Shown: positions 6,534 through 16,042 of the stretch, one piece after another
Position numbering within the stretch: position 1 is the stretch's first letter
Layout of the letters: every line of letters starts with the position of its first letter
Source of the DNA: Fen-1258 sp964449775
GTDB lineage: Bacteria > Bacteroidota > Ignavibacteria > Ignavibacteriales > Melioribacteraceae
DNA: 64,000 bases
Assembly: GCA_964449775.1 (NCBI GenBank)
Contig: CAYVBQ010000015.1
Span: 18,851-82,850 of the forward strand
Direction of reading: 5' to 3'
Made by a program: the position numbers and the translations under genes
The notes under the pieces: generated by a model
The model's database searches: none
The model's input: the letters and a program-made list of their open reading frames with translations, nothing else
Told to the model about the DNA's origin: nothing

Positions 6534-8945
6534 ATGAAGGTTCTAAAATCAATTTTCTTTTTATCACTTCTGTTGGTGATTTCAACTCATGCCCAACAAT
6601 TAAAATCTTCCACAAAAATCCGCGATATAATTCAACCAATTAATCTTGTCGCGGGAATTTCCGATTCGGTTTTGATTAACGATCTCTTTTATTCCGATAA
6701 CTACGAAGTAAAATTCAAAGAGAACAATAAGATAAAAGTGAATTATGATAAACCCGGCGGCAAGATCTATTTCAAAACGGATATGAATTTTGGCGGCATC
6801 ACTCTGGTTGATTTTATACACAATGAACAGACCTATTCATTTCCTGTCCGATCGCGAGTTCAACAAAAATATAAATTCAGTTATAAGCCCGATAAAAAGT
6901 ACAACAAGCTTACACTCTTCGGCAGCTTTAACGGTTGGGATCGTGGAAATCTTCCAATGAAAGATGAAAACGGTGACGGAGTTTTTGAAGCCGAAGTTCC
7001 TCTCGAACCCGGACGGTATGAATATAAATTCTGGGGTGATGGGACGGAAATAGTTGATCTAAATAATCCGGATAAAAAACCAAACGGCTTCGGAGATTTC
7101 AATTCTTTATTTAATGTTGACGCGCCAAACATTGGAAAACTTTTTCTTCACGTAGGTAATAAAAAAATCAATACTGCTCAATCGGAATTCTCTTTCATCT
7201 ATGAAAACGAAAAAGACGGAAGTGAAATCAATAATGGAAATATTATTGCTCTTTTGAACAACTCCCGGGCTGCACAAAAAAATATAAAGATCAACAGAAA
7301 CAAAATTAATTTCAACTTCTCCAAATCAGAGTTGAAAGGAATAAACTTATTACGTGTTGCTGTTTCTAAAAACGGAAGAGCAACCAACATTCAATCTATA
7401 AATCTTATTGATGGTTCTCCGGCAAATAACAATAATTTCACCTGGAACGACGGAATAATATATTCACTGATGATTGACCGCTTTAACGACGGGGACAAAT
7501 CCATCAATAAACCGATCAAGAACGATTCTTTGCTTACACAGGCAAACTACCTGGGCGGGGATCTTCAAGGTATTATTAATAAACTTAATGAAGGATATTT
7601 CGATTCATTGGGAATCAACACAATTTGGATCTCTCCGGTATATGATAATCCGGATATTGCATATAAAGAGTCGCCTGCACCGCACAGATGGTATTCCGGT
7701 TATCACGGATATTGGCCAATAAGCTCTTTTGATGTAGAAGAAAAATTCGGCACAATAGAAAAATTAAAAGAGATAGTTTCAACAGCGCATAAATATAAAA
7801 TAAAAATATTGTTGGATTTTGTTGCCAACCACGTTCACGAAACTCACCCTCTTGTCAAACAACATCCGGAGTGGTTCGGAAAACTTCAACTTTCCGACGG
7901 AAGATTAAATCTTAGATTATGGGATGAGTACAGATTAACGACCTGGTTTGAACCGTATTTGCCTAAATTTAATTTTGTTGGTTCAAAAGAAGTCGTTGAT
8001 TTTCAAACGTCTAATGCAGTTTGGTGGTTGATAACAACAGGAGCAGACGGATTTAGACAGGATGCGGTCAAACATATGCCGAATGAATTTTGGCGCACCC
8101 TTACGCAAAAAATTAAAACCGAAATTGAAGTACCGATGAATGTTTCAGTTTACCAAATTGGTGAAACATTCGGAAGCTACGAGTTGATTAGTTCTTATGT
8201 TAACAACGGACAGCTTTCGGCGCAGTTCAATTTTAATTTGTACGATACCGCACTTCCGACTTTTCTTGATAAAAAGATGTCATTCAAGCCGCTCGATGCC
8301 GAGATGAAGAAATCATTTTTAGTTTATGGCGAAAATAACGTGATGGGGAATATTATGGATAGCCATGATAAGAATCGGTTCATGGCATTTGCAGATGACG
8401 ACCTGGGTTTATCTCAATGGAGTGCAATCGAAGAAGGTTGGAATAATCCGCCGAAGGTTGACAATCCCGTGAACTACAATAAAGCAAAACTTTATTATGC
8501 CTATATGAACACGATTCCAGGTCTGCCTGTAATTTATTATGGAAGTGAATTCGGTATGACCGGCGCTTCAGATCCGGACAACAGAAGAATGATGCGCTTT
8601 GGAAATGAATTGAGCATAGATGAACGAAAAATGCTTGATGATGTGCGCTCGATTGTGAATATTAGAAAAAACCATTCGGCATTACGACACGGAGATTTTT
8701 TAACTCTTGCTGCGGACGAAAATATTTATGCTTACATCCGTTCCGATATGAATGAAAGAGTTTTAGTTGTGCTCAATAAAAATGAAACTACACAGAATAT
8801 TGTGTTACAACTACCCGCAGCTTATAGAATAAAATCCGTAACAGATTTGATCAACAAGGAAAAAATAAATGTTGCTGACGGAAAGTTAAGTGTTAGTGTC
8901 AAAGGTGTTGGATATAGAATTTTGAGACTGGATGTCAGTTTCTAA
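6534..8945 (+). CDS. Secreted glycoside hydrolase family 13 (alpha-amylase family) enzyme
   Basis: 803 aa with a Sec signal peptide (cut after about STHAQ). Residues about 105-200 form a glycogen-binding/CBM48-like domain (LFGSFNGWDRGNLPM, GRYEYKFWGDG). The (beta/alpha)8 catalytic domain begins near residue 300 (WNDGIIYSLMIDRFNDGD) and holds the nucleophile in GFRQDAVKH (near residue 508), the acid/base Glu in QIGETFG (near 543) and the transition-state HD in DSHDKNRF (near 611). A C-terminal beta domain follows. It probably hydrolyses alpha-1,4-glucans or cyclodextrins in the periplasm or outside. GGAG precedes the ATG. The next gene is a convergent TonB receptor, which may or may not be related. 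Confidence 0.9.
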   Translation: MKVLKSIFFLSLLLVISTHAQQLKSSTKIRDIIQPINLVAGISDSVLINDLFYSDNYEVKFKENNKIKVNYDKPGGKIYFKTDMNFGGITLVDFIHNEQTYSFPVRSRVQQKYKFSYKPDKKYNKLTLFGSFNGWDRGNLPMKDENGDGVFEAEVPLEPGRYEYKFWGDGTEIVDLNNPDKKPNGFGDFNSLFNVDAPNIGKLFLHVGNKKINTAQSEFSFIYENEKDGSEINNGNIIALLNNSRAAQKNIKINRNKINFNFSKSELKGINLLRVAVSKNGRATNIQSINLIDGSPANNNNFTWNDGIIYSLMIDRFNDGDKSINKPIKNDSLLTQANYLGGDLQGIINKLNEGYFDSLGINTIWISPVYDNPDIAYKESPAPHRWYSGYHGYWPISSFDVEEKFGTIEKLKEIVSTAHKYKIKILLDFVANHVHETHPLVKQHPEWFGKLQLSDGRLNLRLWDEYRLTTWFEPYLPKFNFVGSKEVVDFQTSNAVWWLITTGADGFRQDAVKHMPNEFWRTLTQKIKTEIEVPMNVSVYQIGETFGSYELISSYVNNGQLSAQFNFNLYDTALPTFLDKKMSFKPLDAEMKKSFLVYGENNVMGNIMDSHDKNRFMAFADDDLGLSQWSAIEEGWNNPPKVDNPVNYNKAKLYYAYMNTIPGLPVIYYGSEFGMTGASDPDNRRMMRFGNELSIDERKMLDDVRSIVNIRKNHSALRHGDFLTLAADENIYAYIRSDMNERVLVVLNKNETTQNIVLQLPAAYRIKSVTDLINKEKINVADGKLSVSVKGVGYRILRLDVSF

Positions 8946-8948
8946 AAA

Positions 8949-8974
8949 AACTCCCCGCTTACGCAGGGAGTTTA
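8949..8974. terminator. Bidirectional terminator between GH13 and TonB receptor genes
   Basis: AACTCCCCGC pairs with GCAGGGAGTT across TTAC; A-runs on one side and T-rich sequence on the other suit both convergent genes. Confidence 0.7.
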
Positions 8975-8994
8975 AATAATATTGAAACTGGTTA

Positions 8995-11900
8995 CTAGTT
9001 GAAAAGATAGCGAATACCCACTTGCATTTGCCAGCGAGAGAGCACTCCAGGATCATCAATAAATGTATTTTTCAAATTAGTATTGAAATTAAAAACTGGG
9101 GCGCCTTGAGTAGTGAATTTGACAACCTGAAGCGGTGAAGTTGCTGCCGAATTGGCAACTTGCCTTACACCCCAATCTGAATTTAGCAGATTGGCAACAT
9201 TTAGAATATCAACACTCAGCTGAAATGTATGTTTTTGGGTTCCCATAAAGAATGAAAAGTCCTGCAATAATCTTAAGTCCATATTACTGAACCATGGATT
9301 GATTGCTCCAAAACGATCTGCAATTTTACCACGATTATTTTTTAAGTAATCATCCTGTTCGATAAAAGCATTAAAAGCATTCCATTGATCTTGAGCCGAA
9401 ATAGTTTTACCGGTTGCATCAAGATAAGGATCAAAAATAATTTCACTTTGATTTCGCGGGATATATATTAAATCGTTTGTTGGCTGGCCATCGCCATTAA
9501 CATCACCGGAATAAATATATGAATATCTGTTACCTCCAGCGCCGCTGAATCTATTCCCTTCGGCAACTTCAATAAAAACACCTACGCTGGTAGCCCAGCT
9601 TTCTGACCATTCATGACGATATGTAGAGGAAGCAACAATACGATTGCGGTTACCAAATTCTGAGTTACTTAGATATGGTTTATTTGGATTTCCCTGGGTT
9701 GGATTTTCACCAAACATTGCCAATGCAATTTCAGTTGATTTCATTAAGCTTTTAGCTTCAAGATATGTGTATGATAAACTTGTATTGAGACCAAAATCGA
9801 AATTCTTTCTAAATTGTGCAGTAATGCTATAGTTATATCCTTCGTTCGAATTATCAATTACATCAGCACCACCAATAGAGTAATATATAGGGCCGCTAAA
9901 GACCGGTCTTCCATCTGGTGCAGGCAGATAACCTTTTACTTTTCCTATGTTTGCATCTCTTACATAGATTGCATTTATATCTTTGCCATAAATGATTTCG
10001 AGAGTGCCTAAAACATCTTCGGGAAACATATGATCTATTGCTAAATTAGTTGTCCATATCTGAGGCCATTTAAAATCCGCAGCCATTGCATTCAAAAAAT
10101 ACGATTGTTGATAAGACGGAAGATTTGGGTTAGCCCCCGGATTAGAAATGTTATTACCAATCCATACGAATGGAAGTCTGCCGGTAAAAATTCCGGTTCC
10201 GCCTCTAAGTTGTGTAGATCTATCGCCGGTTACATCCCAATTAAATCCAACACGTGGCGAGAAAAGCGGAGTTGTATCTGGAAGTTTACTTTGATCAACT
10301 GTTTCTGGTTTTCCATCAGCATCAAGCAAATTTAACGATCTTGAAAATGGATTATCTACCATATCATTCATGTACATTGGAATATCAACACGTAACCCAT
10401 AGGTTAACGTAAACGTTTCAGAAACTAAATATTCATCTTGTGCGTAGAAAGCTAACTGACCGACTTTGATAACTTCACCTTTAAACGGATTCTTTGAAGC
10501 ATCAGAAGCCATTTTATTAAAGTCAATAAAGCCTGGATTAGTCCGATCGGTTAATTGGAAGAATTGATCTAAAGATGAAAATCTTGGTCCTCCAAACTGC
10601 GCATCAAGTGGAAAGTATCCCGCATAGAAAAGGTTAAAGGAATTATAGAATTTGAAGTACTCAAAATTCACACCCACTGTTATCACGTGATTTCCGGCAA
10701 AATAACTGAAATTGTTTGTAAACTGCCAAACATCTTGATCAAGAATATTGTTAATTGAGAAAGGCTCACTCCCTAATGTAGTATAAGCAATACCGTTTTC
10801 GGCAATTTCAATTGTTGGATACACTTTGGAGACTGGCTGTCTGAAATCTCTGAATCTGTTGTAACTTGCAAAAAATCTGTTAGCCCATTTATCACCTCTG
10901 CTATTCAATTCAGCAGCAAATGAGCTTAGTTGGTTATTCATTCTATATCCGGAATTTTGAAACGGCAACGTGTTTTCATTTGGTCCTCTACCCCCATTTA
11001 AACTAATTGCGAAAGGATGAGGCGGTAGATCGCGCTTAGCATTAAGGTAATTATATCTAAAAGTAAAGTTGTTGCTTTCATCAATATTCCAATCCAATTT
11101 AATGATGAATTTTTCATTTTCTGTACGATTGGTGTAATTTTCATAAACACCCGGATCGTATCCATATGCAGATATCATTCTTTGTTTGATTCTATCCATA
11201 TCCGATGCTTTAACTCTAGAAATTCCGAATGCAGAAGTTCCGCGATTTGCCGCAAAATTAGAACCTGGATCTTCTCTCCTTTCTATTTCAGCATTCATAA
11301 AAACAAATAATGTATTTGGAATAATGGGACCACTTGCAGTAAATCCTGATTGGTTGAAAGATAGACTTGGATTAGCTACTACTTTATTTCCACTAACAGT
11401 ATTACCAACTAAATTTTCATTTCTCATAAAACTATACAATGAAGCTTTATATTTATTTGTTCCGCTTTTTGTTACAGTATTAATACCTGCACCGGTAAAT
11501 CCTCCTTCCCTCACGTCGAACGGCGCAACTGATACTTGTACTTCCGCTACAGCATCAAAAGGAACAGGTTCGGCATTTGTTTGACCACCGGGAGCTGGAT
11601 CATCTAATCCAAATGAATTATTGAAATATGAACCATCGAGTGAAATGTTGTTATACAGCCAGTTCTTTCCACCAAAGCTAAAATTGCCATCGCTTCGGGG
11701 ATCTAATCTTGTAATATCTCTTGTACTTCTTTTAATAGAGGGTAATTCGGCAACTTGTGAACTAGAAATATATGTGGCGGCTCCGGTTCGACTACTATTT
11801 AATGTGTTATCTTTTTCTGCAGAAATAGTGATTTCCTTCATGCTAACTGCTTCGCCTTGAAGTACAAATTCTACTCTAAAATTTTGAGCAAGATTTAAGT

Positions 11901-12198
11901 AGATATTTTCTTGTTGTTCTTTCTTATAACCAACATAAGTAACCGCAACGGAATACGGTCCCCCTATTTTTAAGTTTGGAAGACTGAATCTTCCGTCGGT
12001 AGTAGTATACGCACCATACTTTGTGCCGGTCGGTTCATGAATTGCAATTACGTTTGCTGAAGGTAGTGGCTCACCAGCAATGTCTTTTACAATACCATTC
12101 ATTGATGCAGTTGTTACCCCCTGGGGAAATGCTTTACTTGAAAACATAAATAGAATCAAGAGAGTAAAAGTGAAAGAAGTTTTAAATCTTAGTCCCAT
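8995..12198 (-). CDS. TonB-dependent outer-membrane receptor with carboxypeptidase-regulatory-like domain
   Basis: 1067 aa, signal peptide at residues 1-25. Residues about 30-115 form a CarboxypepD_reg-like beta-sandwich (MNGIVKDIAGEPLPSANVIA, TTDGRFSLPNL, VTYVGYKK). A plug-like region follows (GAGINTVTKSGTNKYK near residue 240) and then a long barrel ending in GIRYLFN. It resembles the OmpA-related/TonB receptors of the Bacteroidota, which import large substrates such as oligosaccharides, peptides or siderophores. AGGAGG sits four bases before the ATG. No SusD partner is adjacent, so it is not a canonical SusCD pair and the substrate is unknown. Confidence 0.88.
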   Translation of the reverse strand: MGLRFKTSFTFTLLILFMFSSKAFPQGVTTASMNGIVKDIAGEPLPSANVIAIHEPTGTKYGAYTTTDGRFSLPNLKIGGPYSVAVTYVGYKKEQQENIYLNLAQNFRVEFVLQGEAVSMKEITISAEKDNTLNSSRTGAATYISSSQVAELPSIKRSTRDITRLDPRSDGNFSFGGKNWLYNNISLDGSYFNNSFGLDDPAPGGQTNAEPVPFDAVAEVQVSVAPFDVREGGFTGAGINTVTKSGTNKYKASLYSFMRNENLVGNTVSGNKVVANPSLSFNQSGFTASGPIIPNTLFVFMNAEIERREDPGSNFAANRGTSAFGISRVKASDMDRIKQRMISAYGYDPGVYENYTNRTENEKFIIKLDWNIDESNNFTFRYNYLNAKRDLPPHPFAISLNGGRGPNENTLPFQNSGYRMNNQLSSFAAELNSRGDKWANRFFASYNRFRDFRQPVSKVYPTIEIAENGIAYTTLGSEPFSINNILDQDVWQFTNNFSYFAGNHVITVGVNFEYFKFYNSFNLFYAGYFPLDAQFGGPRFSSLDQFFQLTDRTNPGFIDFNKMASDASKNPFKGEVIKVGQLAFYAQDEYLVSETFTLTYGLRVDIPMYMNDMVDNPFSRSLNLLDADGKPETVDQSKLPDTTPLFSPRVGFNWDVTGDRSTQLRGGTGIFTGRLPFVWIGNNISNPGANPNLPSYQQSYFLNAMAADFKWPQIWTTNLAIDHMFPEDVLGTLEIIYGKDINAIYVRDANIGKVKGYLPAPDGRPVFSGPIYYSIGGADVIDNSNEGYNYSITAQFRKNFDFGLNTSLSYTYLEAKSLMKSTEIALAMFGENPTQGNPNKPYLSNSEFGNRNRIVASSTYRHEWSESWATSVGVFIEVAEGNRFSGAGGNRYSYIYSGDVNGDGQPTNDLIYIPRNQSEIIFDPYLDATGKTISAQDQWNAFNAFIEQDDYLKNNRGKIADRFGAINPWFSNMDLRLLQDFSFFMGTQKHTFQLSVDILNVANLLNSDWGVRQVANSAATSPLQVVKFTTQGAPVFNFNTNLKNTFIDDPGVLSRWQMQVGIRYLFN

Positions 12199-12338
12199 AC
12201 ATCCTCCTGTTTGAAATATTATGAATAAACTAATAAAGTGAGAAACCTAACTTCATACACAACTTAATATATTTTTTTTGCAATTGTTGAAATATTTTAG
12301 ACCAGTGACTTTATATTATTTACAAATAGAGCCTCGGA

Positions 12339-13529
12339 TTATCTAACCAAATAAATCTCTTTCTGCCGTTCCGATAAATATTCACATCCGGTTTTAGTTA
12401 CAACGACTTCTTCTTCAACGGTTGCAATTCCATAATTAGGAATCGTCAATCTCGGCTCAATCGTAAAAACATTTCCTTCTTCAACTTCAAGATATGGTAC
12501 GTTGCCGTAACGTTCCCATTTAGGTCCAAGCAAACAACCGCCATCATGGCAGAATCTTCCAACTTGATGACCCAATCCGTGCGGATATTCTGAATAACCA
12601 TGTACTTGGATATAGTTACGTGCTATTTCATCAATCTCATAACCTTTCTTGCCGGGTTTCAATTCATTCGAGGAACGAGTAATTGATTCAACAATTACAT
12701 CAAAACCTTTCTGCACTTCAGCAGGCGCTTTGTCTTCGCGCGGATTAAGAACATACCAGGTTCTCTGTAAATCTGAGCAGTAATCTTTGTACTTAATTCC
12801 AAAATCCATATTAATTACATGCCCCGCCTCGATTACACGGTCGGTTGGTCCTGAGTGAGCACCCGCTGTATCCGGTCCGGTAAACACCGATGGACAATAT
12901 TCTTTATCCCATGCTAAACCAAATCCTCTTTTCTCGGTGAGGTCATGGACAAAAGCAGCAACTTGTTTTTCAGTTAAACCGGGTCTCAGATATTTTGTTA
13001 CTTCATCAAAAATTTTCAGCGTCTCTTTGATGGCTCCTTTCATAAGATCGAGTTCTGTCTGAGATTTTCTTCCGCGGAGCGCCGCCACAATTTCTTCGGA
13101 AGAGATTAATGCATTAGAATAATTTGTCTCTTTCAAGTGATCAAGCAATTCAAGATACAAACCGTGCGGTAAACCATCTGCTAAAGTGGAATTGCGAGAA
13201 AAGTTAATTGCAATCTTTTCCGGTTTATACATGTCTAACACTTTTAACAAATCTTCTCTTACCGATTTCAAATACGGATGAATCTCTTTGTATGTACCTA
13301 TAGTCTGCATATTTGCAAGTTCAAGAGAACCGATGATTGCGTGTGTATCTCCATTTTTTGTGATGATGAATGCTGATGACCAGGTTGCGTTTGTTCCAAC
13401 AATCATATCCATCATTGGATCTTTCATATTTCCGGTTTCGCGAACGAAAGTCATCCACATATCAATATTTTTTTCGTTTAAGATCTTTACTGCTTGATCA
13501 ATTTTTTCGAGAATCATTTCTTTGGACAT
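12339..13529 (-). CDS. M24 family metallopeptidase (Xaa-Pro aminopeptidase-like)
   Basis: 396 aa from the ATG at 13529, preceded by GTGGAGGC at good spacing; the longer frame starts at a GTG inside that ribosome-binding site. The N-terminal creatinase-like domain (about 1-160) is followed by the pita-bread fold. Metal ligands are visible: INMDFG and DYCSDLQRTW (two Asp), HGLGHQVG (His), TIEPRL and VEEEVVV (two Glu). It likely cleaves Xaa-Pro dipeptides or peptides in the cytoplasm. An HDGG insert follows the GHQVG motif. The gene stands alone. Confidence 0.88.
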   Translation of the reverse strand: MSKEMILEKIDQAVKILNEKNIDMWMTFVRETGNMKDPMMDMIVGTNATWSSAFIITKNGDTHAIIGSLELANMQTIGTYKEIHPYLKSVREDLLKVLDMYKPEKIAINFSRNSTLADGLPHGLYLELLDHLKETNYSNALISSEEIVAALRGRKSQTELDLMKGAIKETLKIFDEVTKYLRPGLTEKQVAAFVHDLTEKRGFGLAWDKEYCPSVFTGPDTAGAHSGPTDRVIEAGHVINMDFGIKYKDYCSDLQRTWYVLNPREDKAPAEVQKGFDVIVESITRSSNELKPGKKGYEIDEIARNYIQVHGYSEYPHGLGHQVGRFCHDGGCLLGPKWERYGNVPYLEVEEGNVFTIEPRLTIPNYGIATVEEEVVVTKTGCEYLSERQKEIYLVR

Positions 13530-13575
13530 AAATTGTGCCTCCACAAAACAAGAGTTAAATTAAATAGATATGCAT

Positions 13576-13716
13576 GAGCCCACTCTAAGAAGCCATTTAT
13601 AATGTTGGTCATTGCGAGCGGAGCGAAGCAATCTTTAGAATTTACTTCGGAATCGCAAGATTGCTTCGGCAAAAAACGCCTCGCAATGACAATAATAACC
13701 TTTTTAGATTAGACTC
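13576..13716. mobile_element. MITE-like element, copy B (141 bp, 6-bp target duplication)
   Basis: It starts GAGCCCACTCTAAGAAG and ends CCTTTTTAGATTAGACTC (inverted ends), and is flanked on both sides by ATGCAT (13570-13575 and 13717-13722). It has the same length and similar interior GTCATTGCGAGCGGAGCG sequence as copy A at 5603. It lies upstream of the M24 peptidase and directly downstream of the gene remnant that ends at 13723. Confidence 0.8.
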
Positions 13717-13722
13717 ATGCAT

Positions 13723-13833
13723 TTATTGTTGATCGTTCAAAAGAAACTTAGCCAAAGATGAATCATTAATCAAGATTACTGTTCCTTGAATTCCTTCAGG
13801 TCGTGGTATAGATATCCCTATAGAAATTGTGCT
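13723..13833 (-). pseudogene. Possible 3' remnant of an unidentified gene
   Basis: On the minus strand an open stretch of about 36 codons reads ...IPRPEGIQGTVILINDSS... and ends in TAA exactly at the MITE target duplication. An in-frame stop precedes it and there is no start codon. The amino-acid composition looks protein-like, but I cannot assign a family. Treat it as a weak call. Confidence 0.3.
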
Positions 13834-13857
13834 TTAGCCCCGAAAGTAAGAATAGGT

Positions 13858-14050
13858 ATGTTGTAGAGCGATCCGCCGGCGGATTATTCCGCATTAAGAA
13901 TATTTGAACGAACCTGGCGGAAGAGTCTGTTGCACAACACAAATTCTGTAAAACAAAACCTTCGAGGTTGACACAGTGTTGGTGGTATGATAACCTCGAA
14001 GGTTGCTTACCGACTTCTGCAACACACTCGGCAGACAGGTTCGTTCTACA
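13858..14050. repeat. Nested hairpin element, copy 2, with outer arms
   Basis: The core 13925-14039 repeats the element at 4680-4806 almost base for base (GTTGCACAAC, AACCTTCGAGGTT / AACCTCGAAGGTT, CTCGGCAGACAGG). Outer sequences TTGTAGAGCGATCC and GGTTCGTTCTACAA form further inverted arms. The rest of the gap to 14245 holds a 60-codon open stretch with no convincing family match. Confidence 0.7.
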
Positions 14051-14245
14051 ATCAAAACTGAATTTTGGTCAAGCCCCCTATTATCAACTTAATTTGCGTA
14101 AGGTAATTGTTCCAAAATACGGTGGAAAAAAATACTGTGTAAAGTTGAACGTGCTCGAACAACCAGGGGGTATAATGCTCACCCCAAAAACAGTTCTGCC
14201 AAATTTTTTAAAACACGCAATTGAAAAATTGAGACCGGAATCGGT

Positions 14246-15817
14246 TTAGGCTTTTGGAAGTGTGAAAGTAAATGTGGTTCCTTCACCAATTTTACTTTCG
14301 GCAGTAATTTTACCGCGGTTTCTCTCGATCATCTCATGACAAAGAAGTAATCCCAACCCGCTTCCCTTTTCCTCGTTTGTTCCATATGTGGTGTGTTGCG
14401 TATCTATACGGAAAAGCTTTTTCAAATCTTCTTCTTTCATACCAACACCATTATCCGCTATAGATATTTTTACTTCCTTATCTAGAACAAGACACCTAAA
14501 AACAATTACCCCCTCCTTATTAGTAAATTTGATAGCATTTGAAAGGAGATTTTGAATCACAGAGAAAAGCATGTCCTCATCGGCATGTACAATTGCATTG
14601 TTCGAACATTCATTAAGAACTGTAATCTTTTTATTTACCGCATTGTTAGAGAGGAGTGTAATAACTTGATTGATTTTAAAAGCTATGTTAAAACCAATCG
14701 GGCTATAAGGAATTTTACCTGATTGAATTCTTGACCATTGAAGTAGGTTTTCAAGAAGCGCAAAAACACTCTGAGCAGCTTCATGAATTTTTTCGGCAAA
14801 GAGTTTTGTCTCTTCCTTTTCCAGAGTCTCAATATCTTCAACCAAAAATTCCGAAAAACTTAACAATGAACTGAATGGGCTTCTTAGATCATGTGCAATT
14901 ATTGAAAAGAATTTATCTTTCGTTGCATTCGTGTTTTTTAGTTCTTCTTCGGATTGCTGAAGTTGTGTGTTAACATATTCTAATCTCTCTACTAGTTGTT
15001 TAAGTTTGTCTTCATTCTTTTTTGCTTCTGTGATGTCTCTTAAAATTCCACGATATGCTATAATTTTTCCGGATTTATCTTTTATGGCAGTTGAAGTCTC
15101 TCTAACTGTTATTACTACATTATTAAGTGTTTTCAAATTCAATTCATAATCTTTTACAAATCCATTTTTCTCTACTTCGTTATTGATAGTTTCTCTATCA
15201 GCTTTATTCATATAGAAAGCATCACCTATATTAATGCTTGCTAACTGTTCAGGAGATTCTATTCCTAAGAGCTCCATCCCGGCGGGGTTTAATTCAAGTA
15301 ATCTTCCATCTGGAGTACTTTCGTAAATAGCCGTTTTGATTTCCTGGAATAAATGCCGGTATTTGCCATATGCTTCATCTAATTTTTCTTCTGCTTCAAT
15401 TTGTTCTGTTAAATCGCGTGCAACACCAACAAGAGCCAGAGGATTTTCTTTTTCATCATAGACAATTGTTGAGTACAATTCAATTAAAAAATCTGCTCCA
15501 TTTTTCCTCTTATTCCAAATTCTACCACGCCAGCCTTCTTTGAGTGTTTGGGGAAGAATTTTCTCCAATACAGCGGCATCATTTTTATCAGATCGCAACA
15601 TCGTTATATGTTGCCCAACAAGTTCTTCGGCAAGATAACCGTAAGTTGCAGTAAACGATTTATTAACGTAAATGATTATGTCGTTCATATCCGTGATGGA
15701 TATGCAATCACCTATGGAATTAAGAGTATGAAGAAATAATTTTGATTGAGCAAGGGATTGATCTTCAGCACCGCCAAATTTGAGAGATGAAAGATCGATC
15801 TTTGAGAGATTAGCCAT
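14246..15817 (-). CDS. Soluble PAS-domain sensor histidine kinase
   Basis: 523 aa from the ATG at 15817 (the longer frame starts at GTG three codons upstream; neither has a strong ribosome-binding site). There is no membrane segment. PAS 1 spans about residues 28-140 (GDCISITDMND, VGVARDLTEQ) and PAS 2 about 150-265 (ILRDITEAKKNE). A coiled coil leads to the HisKA domain with the phosphate-accepting His in IIAHDLRSP near residue 308. The ATPase domain shows NLLSNAIKFT, DNGVGM and GSGLGLLLC. It should sense a cytoplasmic signal and phosphorylate a response regulator; none is adjacent, so it is an orphan kinase. Confidence 0.9.
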   Translation of the reverse strand: MANLSKIDLSSLKFGGAEDQSLAQSKLFLHTLNSIGDCISITDMNDIIIYVNKSFTATYGYLAEELVGQHITMLRSDKNDAAVLEKILPQTLKEGWRGRIWNKRKNGADFLIELYSTIVYDEKENPLALVGVARDLTEQIEAEEKLDEAYGKYRHLFQEIKTAIYESTPDGRLLELNPAGMELLGIESPEQLASINIGDAFYMNKADRETINNEVEKNGFVKDYELNLKTLNNVVITVRETSTAIKDKSGKIIAYRGILRDITEAKKNEDKLKQLVERLEYVNTQLQQSEEELKNTNATKDKFFSIIAHDLRSPFSSLLSFSEFLVEDIETLEKEETKLFAEKIHEAAQSVFALLENLLQWSRIQSGKIPYSPIGFNIAFKINQVITLLSNNAVNKKITVLNECSNNAIVHADEDMLFSVIQNLLSNAIKFTNKEGVIVFRCLVLDKEVKISIADNGVGMKEEDLKKLFRIDTQHTTYGTNEEKGSGLGLLLCHEMIERNRGKITAESKIGEGTTFTFTLPKA

Positions 15818-16042
15818 AATTAACACAACATTTATTGTTTGTAAATATAGAGATTCTATTAAAGCAAATGAACGATTTTTTGAAAAAAAATTTCTTCATC
15901 GCATAACAAAATTCACTTCAATTCCCTTTATGTATGAATGAATGTAGTTGCCCTCATCCATTTCTTCCTATTTGAATAGCATACTGATAAAGCCGTGTGG
16001 TCGGAGTACAAATCAATTTATGCTTACCAAATCTTCCGTGCA

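Noticed and set aside
13968..14249. 93-codon plus-strand ORF with a faint AbrB-like look (KVIVPK, GGIMLTPK)
   Set aside because: Its first third is translated from the nested hairpin repeat and its end overlaps the histidine kinase gene. The AbrB resemblance is too weak to call even a pseudogene.
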